From the NCBI RefSeq assembly GCF_007754155.1, contig NZ_CP037423.1:620001-684000 (forward strand): a stretch of DNA of 64,000 bases, written 5' to 3'. This DNA is from Stieleria neptunia (GTDB taxonomy: Bacteria; Planctomycetota; Planctomycetia; Pirellulales; Pirellulaceae). A program made the translations under genes and the position numbers. Shown here one piece after another: positions 33,691-40,972 of the stretch. The stretch's first letter is position 1. The number at the start of each line of letters is the position of its first letter. A model generated the notes under the pieces. The model ran no database searches. It saw only the letters and a list, made by a program, of their open reading frames with translations, and was not told the origin of the DNA.

Positions 33691-33795
33691 GCGTCCCACG
33701 CAGCCGAGTCACGTCGAACAATCTTCCCGTCCGGACACCGTCGGCTTCTGGAATCTTTTGCACGCCCTTCATCAGCGTCTCCGGTTTATCGCGTT
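33691..33795 (-). other. possible degenerate attC-like site with a conserved flank
   Basis: After AGAACAACGCGATAAACCGG (the next gene's TAA included) the minus strand reads GAGACGCTGATGAAGGGCGT. Two related segments occur at 35838-35895 and, weakly, 10-65. A CGGTGTCC box near 33740 may be the second arm. Pairing is poor. Confidence 0.3.
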
Positions 33796-34277
33796 GTTCT
33801 GCTCGGACCACGAGTCAGTGTTGGATGATTGACTCCCCAGCGGATTTCGGCGATGCGATCTGCGGGGATTGCCATTCGGATGCCAGGGGATTCCGCCGAT
33901 TGAAGGAGGACGAAGTCGGCTCCGACGTGCAACACAATGGATGGCGAATAGATGGGCTCCCATCGTGTCGAAAAATCCGCGGGTGCAAGTCGGTTGACTT
34001 TGTTGGATTCAAGTTTGATAGCCGCCTCGGACACAACCGGGTATTTTTCAGTCAGTTTGGCGAATGATATCTTTCGGGCATCAAGTTCCATTTCAAATCG
34101 CTCTTTGGACCAAACGAATACTTCGATGCGTCCATTTGGAACGCTCGGGAAGTTTATCCCAATTTGCATTCCCGGCGTTAAAAAGCCAACGAGTCTATCT
34201 GGGTACTCATCCGCAGCGGGAGCGACGCAAGTGAACAAGCAAGAAAAAAAGGCAACGATTGCCAGTCTGTGGAGCAT
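33786..34277 (-). CDS. secreted hypothetical protein, about 163 aa (cassette gene)
   Basis: From ATG 34277 the protein starts with a signal peptide (LHRLAIVAFFSCLFTCVAPA, cleavage near ADEYPD). The mature part has beta-rich blocks (GFLTPGMQIGINFPSVPNGR, IEVFVWSKERFEMELDARK, FVLLQSAESPGIRMAIPAD). An alternative ATG at 34292 adds five residues and lies in a CTATGGG resembling the end of an attC-like site. No family is recognised. Same strand and style as the neighbouring cassette genes. Confidence 0.65.
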   Translation of the reverse strand: MLHRLAIVAFFSCLFTCVAPAADEYPDRLVGFLTPGMQIGINFPSVPNGRIEVFVWSKERFEMELDARKISFAKLTEKYPVVSEAAIKLESNKVNRLAPADFSTRWEPIYSPSIVLHVGADFVLLQSAESPGIRMAIPADRIAEIRWGVNHPTLTRGPSRTTR

Positions 34278-34587
34278 GTCGATGTTTCCCATAGCAGAAG
34301 GTCTGGTGGTCACCGCGTCGCCGCGATCGAAGTGAACTCATACGCAAACTCAACCCGCAGATTGCAGTGTACCATGCGATCAGATATCGCGATGCCAATG
34401 AACGAAGTCAGGAAGGCGCATGCAATCATAGAAATAGCAAAAGGCTTCGATCGCGACGGCCGTTGGAATCGTCCATGCGACGTCAAATGGATCGACTTGC
34501 CCATTGTCTTGCAGGAAGTCGATCTTGACGTCGCCGCTCATCGTGCGTCGCATTGTTTTGCTGCGGGTTTTTCCCAGCGGGATCATT
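34278..34587 (-). other. degenerate cassette or attC-like segment
   Basis: On the minus strand AAACAATGCGACGCACGATG after the upstream stop looks like an attC opening. GCGACGTC pairs perfectly with GACGTCGC about 50 bases on. Further down GCGGTGACC near 34305 resembles a closing box. Between them is a 53-codon frame (stop 34380) starting MSGDVKIDFLQDNGQVDPFD, and a second frame with a hydrophobic stretch (ISMIACAFLTSFIGIA). A frameshifted small membrane gene is possible but unproven. Confidence 0.35.
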
Positions 34588-35040
34588 TTATTTGCTTTTT
34601 GCAGCTTTTTCCCGCACCCATGTTTCATTGAACACGCCGTCCGGATCAATCTGTTCAAGGCTGTCCTTCGAAATCTTGAGCTTGTGTTTGAATGTTCTTC
34701 CGATGAGTGACGATGTCGACTCGCCGGCGAAATCAATCGTTTCGCTCAGAACCGTTCCGTCAAACGAGTAGTGACCACCATGCTGGAAGACGATATTTCC
34801 TGAGTCGGGATCTGGTTGAATGACGCACCAGTGCGTGCCTGTAAACAGCTTCAGGCGGGTGCCAATTCCTGATGGGGAGCCTGGCGTTTTGGCGGCCTTG
34901 AGTCGCCACGCTCCGATGAGCATTTTTTCGGGTTTGGTGTTCGACTCCTTCGTTCCCTCATCGGCGAGCGCAGTCGAGGGTGCAAGCAGGGCGGACAGGA
35001 AGATTGCGGAAGCGAACGAGATGCAAGTCATACGTTTCAT
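34588..35040 (-). CDS. secreted TIGR03067-like lipocalin-type protein (cassette gene)
   Basis: The protein is 150 residues from ATG 35040, with GGAG six bases upstream. The signal peptide (CISFASAIFLSALLAPSTALA) is followed by LIGAWRLKAAKTPGSPSGIG, then a beta-barrel-like body (TRLKLFTGTHWCVIQPDPDS, HGGHYSFDGTVLSETIDFA, KHKLKISKDSLEQIDPDGVF) and a short basic tail. The GAWxL opening and alternating strands resemble the small planctomycete lipocalin-like families. The ligand is unknown. The adjacent attC-like site 7 lies about 38 bases before the start codon. Confidence 0.7.
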   Translation of the reverse strand: MKRMTCISFASAIFLSALLAPSTALADEGTKESNTKPEKMLIGAWRLKAAKTPGSPSGIGTRLKLFTGTHWCVIQPDPDSGNIVFQHGGHYSFDGTVLSETIDFAGESTSSLIGRTFKHKLKISKDSLEQIDPDGVFNETWVREKAAKSK

Positions 35041-35077
35041 TGGGTTCTCCGTTTTCGTAGAGGGGTTACTGAATAGC

Positions 35078-35177
35078 ATAACGGAAAAGATCACGCGAAC
35101 GGCGCGACAGATCATCCACGTCGATCAAACCCGACTCGCCGGCCTGTCGATTCGCCGACCCGCCGTGTATCTGTTGG
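35078..35177 (-). other. attC-like recombination site 7
   Basis: Minus strand: an opening around CCAACAGATACACGGCGG and closing CGCGTGATCTTTTCCGTTATGC. GAT-CACG-CG of one arm matches GATACACGGCG of the other with unpaired extra bases on one side only, the asymmetry typical of attC sites. The ending CCGTTATG is shared with site 8. Confidence 0.6.
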
Positions 35178-35995
35178 TGCGTCGTCATCCTGTCTGATGG
35201 ATCAGCCAAAACGCGGATAGGCTGATCAAAAGTTCAATCTCAAAGAGAAGTGAAGTCACGTCCAACTTGACAATCGGCGTCCCGGAGGGATTTCAGCGAG
35301 TCACCGGAGTTCAGCGCAGCGCCACCTCCGGACCAGCACCACAATTCCTCCCCTCGACCCCGGAGGGCAACGCTGTGAAGCATTTTTTCCATGTGTCTCT
35401 TGGGGGTTTAGCGGAAGGGCGCGAGCCCTCCGGTTCTTCATCGTTTGCCAAAATACCGGAGGGTTCGCGCCCTGCCGCTAAAAAATGCTTCACAGCGTTG
35501 CGCCGGGCGGGGGCGCAGCGCATCCAACACGTCGCCGAACGGAACCTTCGGCGAAACGGAAACTTCAGGGACAGACCGAAAAGCCGGGGCGATCGCTGGG
35601 GAGAGATTGTTTTCTCAGCCAGCCGACTGCAGGAAGAAGGTAGGAAAATTTCGGGTAGGAAAACGGGTGCTTGAAAAACAAAAAACCTGAGCGACGACCT
35701 TGCTTCCTTTTCCTACCCAAACTTTTCCTACCTCCATCTCTTACCGATGCATCACCCGCGGATCATCATCGGTGCACCTGCCCCTCGTCGCGTTGAGCAA
35801 GTTGGCGAAGCTGTCAAAGCAATCTCTCGCTAGGACGCTTCACCAATCTCTTGCACGCCGTTCATCCGCGTTCCGGTGCAAACTGCGTTTTGATCTCATT
35901 GGTGCACTTCAAGAATTCGAAGGCGCTCGGCTCCCAAGGATCGGCGTGAGCGTGTGCAGAGTCGGGTTCGTCTTTCAATCAGGCACAGCTTATAG
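35178..35995. repeat. noncoding stretch with block C, MITE-like element and block A copy 3
   Basis: Contains block C (about 35278-35335), the second 130-bp palindromic element (35369-35499), block A copy 3 (about 35571-35835) and the segment related to positions 10-125 (about 35838-35945). No gene is supported. Confidence 0.75.
35369..35499. repeat. 130-bp palindromic MITE-like element, copy 2
   Basis: The terminal arms AACGCTGTGAAGCATTTTTT and AAAAAATGCTTCACAGCGTT and the inner AGGGCGCGAGCCCTCCGGT arms match copy 1 at 24299. The left neighbour CCCCTCGACCCCGGAGGG also occurs at 33238-33252 without the element, suggesting an insertion into block C. Confidence 0.85.
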
Positions 35996-36538
35996 CTAGT
36001 AGAGGGTAAGCGGGAAAAATCTCCACGCCACAATCTTACCTGCGTTTACGGCGATCAATAGATCATCTTTCTGGCTTTCATAACCGTAGGCAAGTCCGAT
36101 CTCCGTGTACAAGTGGTAAAAGACCAATTCGGATTTTCCGAAGGGGCTGCGGAGCGTATCCATCCATGGCGCCATGTGCTCACCGTTGGAGTAAGTTTTT
36201 GCTTTTTCTTGCGTGAAAAGTTCAGCTGTGGAAAAAACGTTTGGGAAGTCTGATACGGAACGACCGAGCATGAAGTCGAATGCATCGTTGTTCAGCGCAA
36301 GCCGACCGACGTCGACCTTCTCGCCACCGTTGAAATGGTGATGGTTGGAAGTCAGCACCGCATTTGCAGCGTCGCGCTGTGCGAGTTCACGCTCGGACGG
36401 TTCGCTGGGGTAATAAGTCTCAACGACGCCACGCTCGCTGGTCGAAAGCTGGGCTCGGTCGTCAGGCTGCTCGTCACAGCTAACGCAAGTCAGAATCAGC
36501 GTCGAAATGATGAACAATCTCAATAGGTATTTTTCCAC
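35996..36538 (-). CDS. predicted lipoprotein, unknown (cassette gene)
   Basis: The protein is 180 residues from GTG 36538, just inside attC-like site 8. A basic start and hydrophobic stretch (LLRLFIISTLILTC) lead to a lipobox TCVSC, so Cys is probably lipidated. The mature protein is acidic (DEQPDDRAQLSTSERGV) with conserved-looking segments (NHHHFNGGEKVDVGRLALNN, YHLYTEIGLAYGYESQKDDL, GKIVAWRFFPL). No family is recognised. The upstream in-frame extension to 36613 reads through the attC-like site and was excluded. Confidence 0.7.
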   Translation of the reverse strand: MEKYLLRLFIISTLILTCVSCDEQPDDRAQLSTSERGVVETYYPSEPSERELAQRDAANAVLTSNHHHFNGGEKVDVGRLALNNDAFDFMLGRSVSDFPNVFSTAELFTQEKAKTYSNGEHMAPWMDTLRSPFGKSELVFYHLYTEIGLAYGYESQKDDLLIAVNAGKIVAWRFFPLTLY

Positions 36539-36632
36539 ATAACGGTAAGGTTCACGCGGTCGACGCGAACGAATTGCCACTTCAATAAACTCAATTTGGC
36601 GACTCACCTGCATCGATCCATTGGGCCGTTGG
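36539..36632 (-). other. attC-like recombination site 8
   Basis: Best-formed long site. On the minus strand CCAACGGCCCAATGGATCGA opens and CGCGTGAACCTTACCGTTATG closes. AACGG pairs with CCGTT in all five positions. GGATC(G)ATGC pairs with GCGTGAACC in eight of nine positions with one extrahelical G in the first arm, the hallmark used by integron integrases to choose the strand. The spacer is about 45 bases. Confidence 0.7.
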
Positions 36633-36735
36633 ATTTCGTGAATGTGAACATGAATTCTATGGCAACCTTCGTGTCCTGCGCCGCGATCGATGCCGCGAGC
36701 ACAATGGAGCCAAGTAGTGAGGGGAGATCACGCAT
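36604..36735 (-). CDS. tiny membrane or secreted peptide, 43 aa (cassette gene)
   Basis: It opens at ATG 36735, immediately inside attC-like site 9, and its TGA (36606-36604) lies within site 8, so it fills a whole minimal cassette of about 200 bp. The peptide begins MRDLPSLLGSIVLAASIAAQ, a signal or anchor segment, and ends in a polar tail (TKSNGPMDRCR). It is too short for family assignment. The cassette framing is the main evidence. Confidence 0.45.
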   Translation of the reverse strand: MRDLPSLLGSIVLAASIAAQDTKVAIEFMFTFTKSNGPMDRCR

Positions 36736-36737
36736 GT

Positions 36738-36845
36738 GCTAATAGTTGAAGGTCTGCCCTCACCGTGGGGCGAGAGTCATTCTTGCTATCAGGGGATACG
36801 TTAACACCGCTCCGGTGCGCGGCATGGTTCCCTGCGATTGTTCAT
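36738..36845 (-). other. attC-like recombination site 9
   Basis: On the minus strand CAATGAACAATCGCAGGG (upstream gene stop included) and GCGCACCGGAGC open the site. CCCCACGGTGAGGGCAGACC with AACTATTAGC closes it. CACCG pairs with CGGTG. The GGGAACCAT element inside is shared with site 1. Confidence 0.55.
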
Positions 36846-37315
36846 TGGTTGCGAACGGTGTGAAGCTGCATTTTTCCGAGGCAGAAAGATCGAAGGCGGT
36901 TGTATCCAGCGCCATCGAGCGCGAACGAGAGTGGGTGTTTGGCGTTGCCGTTAATAATGGCGACAGCAATGTCAACCGAGTCTCGATAGACGTACAAGTC
37001 GCCCAGATAGCCGGTGTCGATCTTCTTTCCATCGGGGTACGTGACACGTGCGTCCACAGTGTCGCCATTCGCGTCGCGGATAGTAAGTGTTGCGGCGACG
37101 TGTTTCCAAGCATCGTTCTTTGGGTTGTGCGCATAGATGTCGACGCCACGTTCGGCTTGTAGCCGAACAGTGAAATGCGTCGGCGATTCCGGTTTGGATT
37201 CAACGACGCGAATCGCAGCGGGAAACTTGGTGGATGCCTTGGGCTCAGCGGACTGCAGCATGGCAGGAAGCGTCACGATGAGAAGCAGCCAAGTCTGCAT
37301 TGCGGGTGATGTCAT
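36842..37315 (-). CDS. secreted hypothetical protein, 157 aa (cassette gene)
   Basis: A signal peptide (MQTWLLLIVTLPAMLQSAEP, preceded by four extra residues) and a beta-rich mature domain (FPAAIRVVESKPESPTHFTV, RLQAERGVDIYAHNPKND, VAATLTIRDANGDTVDARVT, LGDLYVYRDSVDIAVAIING). The pattern suggests a single immunoglobulin- or C2-like sandwich. It ends RNQ just inside attC-like site 9, parallel to the REQ ending of the TPR gene at site 3. No family is recognised. Confidence 0.65.
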   Translation of the reverse strand: MTSPAMQTWLLLIVTLPAMLQSAEPKASTKFPAAIRVVESKPESPTHFTVRLQAERGVDIYAHNPKNDAWKHVAATLTIRDANGDTVDARVTYPDGKKIDTGYLGDLYVYRDSVDIAVAIINGNAKHPLSFALDGAGYNRLRSFCLGKMQLHTVRNQ

Positions 37316-37571
37316 GGATCTTCCTTCGCGAACCGACCATAGGATTGCCCCGAGTGCCGCCAGTGAGTTTTTAAGGTCGGAAACTAGGTGCCGGCAAACG
37401 TCATCCGAGAAGTCTTGATCAGCTACGCATGTCGTGAGTTCAGAAACAAAAATACGGATCGCAACCTACGTCTGCTGAGCGCCGCGTCTTGTGTACGACG
37501 ACGGAGGAATCTGGGATTGCGAATCGTTGTTCAAGTTGGTCTTTGTCGTTCAATAAAGCACTGTCTTTGTC
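37316..37571. other. short noncoding stretch
   Basis: Nothing recognisable. A plus-strand frame (37388-37717) crosses into the repeat block and is not coding. Confidence 0.4.
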
Positions 37572-37788
37572 GACGAATGAATTGTGATCGATCCGCGCAT
37601 GCGGGGGAACGGGGAAAGATCGTGCGCCAGAACTTTGTCACCTCTCAGGTGGGCAGGTCACAGGACCTGATTAGAACGGATCCTGCCAGACGGTGCCAGT
37701 TTTTCAGGCCCACGTGAACTCGAGTTGGGCGGCGGGAGGACGGTCCGGTTCGGACGCCGCCTCCTTTGCACTTTCTGGCTCAGTCTCG
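37572..37788. repeat. attC-like site 10 (decayed) and block B copy 3
   Basis: 37572-37640 is the third relative of site 2 (inner arms CGATCTTTCC and GGATCGATC, outer arm changed to CATTCG). It is followed by block B (GATTAGAACGG, CCTGCCAGACGGTGCCAGTT, CCTCCTTTGCACTTTC). Block A does not follow here. Confidence 0.65.
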
Positions 37789-38088
37789 CTAGGATTGTAC
37801 TAGCACTATGATCCAGGCACAGATCCCGGCAATCAGCAGAATCCAACCTCCGATCGCGACGAAAATGCCAGGCGTGCTCTCGGTGATAGCGGGTCGTCCC
37901 AGTCCCGTCGCTACTCCGGTCAGTCGCCCCATTTGGTCTGGGAACCAGATACACATCAGCGGCAACAGAACAAAGAGCAACGCACGTACAGCGGATTCGC
38001 CGGATCCTGTCATCGTGAGCACGAACGTCACAAAACCAGTTGCGGCTACCACTGCAAGCGCTTTCGAAAGGAAAGTGTGGTCAATCAA
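37789..38088 (-). CDS. small integral membrane protein, 99 aa
   Basis: The start is TTG 38088. Three hydrophobic helices are apparent (ALAVVAATGFVTFVLTMTG, AVRALLFVLLPLMCIWF, GIFVAIGGWILLIAGICAWI), with a short loop FPDQMGRLTG. No family is recognised. It sits directly beyond block B, at the right end of the cassette-like region, on the same strand as the other cassette genes. The TTG start is chosen because the frame is open and hydrophobic only from there. Confidence 0.55.
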   Translation of the reverse strand: MIDHTFLSKALAVVAATGFVTFVLTMTGSGESAVRALLFVLLPLMCIWFPDQMGRLTGVATGLGRPAITESTPGIFVAIGGWILLIAGICAWIIVLVQS

Positions 38089-38844
38089 TGTACTCGATCC
38101 GCTCCTGCATCGGCAAAGAACCCGCGTACGATACTGAGTGAAAGGTCGCCTCCCTGCAATTGGTCAAGTGTTTCAAGTTCAGGTGACATCACTTCGTCAG
38201 CGACGGTGGACGTCGCGAGGCACGGGGAGTGGACTGTCCATTGCCAAAAACGCCACGAGCAACGCGTCGCATTGAATCTCGCACCACTCGGCCACAAGCT
38301 TCGCCGCACGGCGTGGCAATCGCCCCTGATCGCCAGGCGACCGATTGTACCGGCCCGCTGGGCCTTGGGTCTTCCGAGGAACCCATCCCCGGTGGCTGAC
38401 ACCACCGGCAGACACTCTACCGTCAAAAATTAATCCACGGCGCGAGTTTGGACGCTCTATCAATCAACTCGCAACCCAGCTAACGCTCAGGCGTGAAACA
38501 TAGATCGATGTCGCTCGGCTCACCGACGTTGCCCGCTCCATCGACCGTTTTACATTGACGAAGGTATATCATTTGGAACATGGCTCCCCTCTCCCCCAAC
38601 ACTCTGGCTCGCTGGGGCTCGCCAGAGTGTTGGGGGAGAGGGGAGCCAGAATCAGTACGTGACTGTGAAACTGCTGCTCCAGTTCGGGTAGCTTACGATG
38701 GTCGCTGCATCATTTTTGACGGTCCAGGCAGACACTCTACCGGTCCTCCGGGCCTGAGTGACATCGCCATCCGAGTCAACATCGAGACGATTCGTTTGAG
38801 CTTCTTCTTCCGCCCGATGGTAGGGTAGGAATGGTCGTGCAGTG
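38089..38844. other. noncoding stretch with a long perfect palindrome
   Basis: Competing short frames on the minus strand (38085-38426 and others) are arginine-rich and not credible. GGCAGACACTCTACC occurs twice (about 38407-38421 and 38728-38742). A CTAACGCTCAGGCG at 38482 may be another decayed attC arm. The palindrome at 38582-38647 is listed separately. Confidence 0.45.
38582..38647. repeat. perfect 27-bp-arm inverted repeat
   Basis: GGCTCCCCTCTCCCCCAACA (continuing CTCTGGC) is repeated as its exact complement after a 12-base loop. It would form a very stable hairpin. No T-run follows, so it is not an ordinary terminator. Confidence 0.85.
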
Positions 38845-39036
38845 CTACTCGTCATCGAGCGCTTCGCCGAAGTGTTTCATCACAAATCCGCCGGCGAACT
38901 CGGCCAGCGAGGACCAGTTGGATCCCGTCAAACTGGATCCCCAATAGCTCGATGCGGCCACGTCGATGACCGCGAATCCGATCAGCGCGATCCCCGTCCA
39001 AGCTATCGTCTTTGCCAGCCACATCGGAATGACCAT
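38845..39036 (-). CDS. small membrane protein, 63 aa
   Basis: It lies 37 bases downstream of the amidohydrolase gene on the same strand. One hydrophobic helix (WLAKTIAWTGIALIGFAVIDV) is followed by a polar serine-rich part and an acidic C-terminus (KHFGEALDDE). No family was recognised. It could be a co-transcribed small protein or the last cassette-type gene of the preceding region. Confidence 0.5.
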   Translation of the reverse strand: MVIPMWLAKTIAWTGIALIGFAVIDVAASSYWGSSLTGSNWSSLAEFAGGFVMKHFGEALDDE

Positions 39037-39073
39037 CAGGAAATCTCTTGGAACACTGTTGAAGGAGGAAGCA

Positions 39074-40801
39074 TCAGGGCCGCGACGGAAACACGCTCTG
39101 GCCGTCGAGCCACGTGGACACGACCGTCGTGTCGCGGATTTCGTCGTCGCTGCATGTTAACAGGTCGCGGTCGATCACCACAAAATCCGCTCGCTTGCCG
39201 ATTTCCAGCGAACCGATTTCTGCTTCGGCCCGCATCAGCCAAGCGTTGTTGATCGTGTAAAAACGAATCATCTGCTCGCGGGTGAGGGCTTGTTCGCGAT
39301 GGATCGGGGCGTCGTGCCAACGAGCGGATCGGGTCACGGCGACCCACATGCCGAGAAACGGATTGTAAGGGTTCACGCTGCGAAGCGATCCGATCTTCTG
39401 CATGTGATCGCTGCCGCCTCCGGCAACCACGCCGGCATCGAATAGACTGCGCAGCGGGATGAAGTGTTTCAGTCGTTCTTGACCGAACTGGGCGACCAAC
39501 GTGCGGGCATCCAAATACAACCAGGCCGGCTGCAAGTCGACTCCGACGCCCAGTTTCGCCGCGCCCGCGATCGCTTTTTCACTCATGAAACTGCTGTGGG
39601 TGATCGATGAACGCGTCGGTGCGATCGGGATGTCTTGATTGACACGTCCGTAGGCGGCCACGAGCGCCTCGACCGCGGCATCGCCCTGGCAATGGGCGGT
39701 GAAGGCGAGTCCACGGCTGGCGCACAATCGAACCAATTTCTCCAGCCGATCGTCGTCGATGAACTGCATGCCCCGGTAACGCGGATCGACGATCCCGTAG
39801 ATCGTGCTAGTCCCCCAGGGACGCGTGAAGTACGCGCTGCCGGTTAACATGCCTCCGTCTTCGAACACCTTCACGCCGATCACACCGAGCCGGGGATCGG
39901 GCGACTTGAACAACGGGTCGGAGGCGATCTCGTCGAGCCGTTGTTCGATTTCGGCGAGATCGGCATTGGGGGTCAGGGAACGTGACAACCGCGTCCGCGT
40001 CGTCAGGCGACCCGACTCCAACAGCCGGGCATACTGAGCGCGAGCGGAATCATTGCAGTTGCGATCGATGATGCCCGTGATTCCCCAGCGGTTGTAGTCG
40101 TCGATCAGATCTGCGAGTCGATCATCGAGTTGGTCTTGCGAAAGCCGCTTGCGGCTCTTGTCTCGGCGCGTTTTCAAGACCGATGACGATTGACGGATCA
40201 CTCCGGTCGGCTCGCCGGTGGCGGGATCGACCGCGACGTGCTGCGGGTGCTTGGCGGCAAACGCTTTGTCGATCCCGTTTTCCGCCAGCGCCAGCGAGTT
40301 GGCGCTGCCGTCGGGGCCGGTGCGGAACCAGACCGGATGATCGGGGGCGACCGAATCGAGTTCGGCGCGTGTCGGGAATCGTTGCTCTCGCAACCGCGTG
40401 ATGAAGACTTGCTGCAGCACAATCCACTCGCCCTTGGGAACGACGGCGGCCCGTTGACGGAGATAGTTCAACACGTCGTCGATCGTTTCCATCGGCGGGA
40501 TTTCGTGGTCCGCTTCGTACTGGCTGGCGCCGGTCGGATGGACGTGGGAATCGATCAACCCGGGCAACACCATGCGGCCGTCCAGGTCAACGACTCGCGT
40601 TTGTGGATCAATCTGCCGAGCGATCTCCGCGTCGGTTCCTAATTGTAGAATCCGTCCGTCTTGGACCGCCATCGCCTGGACGACACGGAACTCCGGATCG
40701 ACCGTCACGATCTGGCCGCCACGGAGCACCAGGTCGGCGGCGGGGACCAAGGTGATGGGGACCCACCATGCTAGAACGACGATGGCAAATCGGTGGTGCA
40801 T
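39074..40801 (-). CDS. secreted amidohydrolase, YtcJ/TRZ-ATZ type
   Basis: The protein is 575 residues with an N-terminal signal segment (FAIVVLAWWVPITLVPA). The metal-dependent amidohydrolase fold is marked by DLVLRGGQIVTVDPEF, LPGLIDSHVHP (HxH metal ligands near 88-90), GVKVFEDGGM, FTAHCQGDAA, AGGGSDHMQ and the closing IGSLEIGKRADFVVIDRDL. It belongs to the YtcJ-like group, which hydrolyses N-substituted amides or formamides; the substrate is not predictable. Length is normal for the group. Transcribed alone or with the small membrane ORF downstream. Confidence 0.88.
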   Translation of the reverse strand: MHHRFAIVVLAWWVPITLVPAADLVLRGGQIVTVDPEFRVVQAMAVQDGRILQLGTDAEIARQIDPQTRVVDLDGRMVLPGLIDSHVHPTGASQYEADHEIPPMETIDDVLNYLRQRAAVVPKGEWIVLQQVFITRLREQRFPTRAELDSVAPDHPVWFRTGPDGSANSLALAENGIDKAFAAKHPQHVAVDPATGEPTGVIRQSSSVLKTRRDKSRKRLSQDQLDDRLADLIDDYNRWGITGIIDRNCNDSARAQYARLLESGRLTTRTRLSRSLTPNADLAEIEQRLDEIASDPLFKSPDPRLGVIGVKVFEDGGMLTGSAYFTRPWGTSTIYGIVDPRYRGMQFIDDDRLEKLVRLCASRGLAFTAHCQGDAAVEALVAAYGRVNQDIPIAPTRSSITHSSFMSEKAIAGAAKLGVGVDLQPAWLYLDARTLVAQFGQERLKHFIPLRSLFDAGVVAGGGSDHMQKIGSLRSVNPYNPFLGMWVAVTRSARWHDAPIHREQALTREQMIRFYTINNAWLMRAEAEIGSLEIGKRADFVVIDRDLLTCSDDEIRDTTVVSTWLDGQSVFPSRP

Positions 40802-40972
40802 CTTGGGGACTCATGGAGTGGCGAGGATTGGTCAAAAGATGGATTGGTCAAAAGATGGGGGCAATGGAAGGGGAAGTGGGCGCGAGTTGATTATATCGTC
40901 ACGTCGGTGGGGATCAGGTGAGGGATGGCAGAATGATTCGGGGCAGAATGATGGGGTGCGTAGGCTATCGTG

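Noticed and set aside
34380..34540. possible 53-aa minus-strand gene starting MSGDVKIDFL
   Set aside because: Its start lies in an attC-like palindrome and a frameshift seems to separate it from a hydrophobic segment. It is described as part of a degenerate stretch instead of being called.
30540..37790. CRISPR array
   Set aside because: The repeats here are few, long and unequal in spacing, and no cas gene is present. They fit attC-like sites and dispersed blocks.
38085..38426. 113-codon minus-strand frame upstream of the 99-aa membrane protein
   Set aside because: The composition (Arg, Ser, Trp, Cys) and lack of a start signal point to noncoding sequence.
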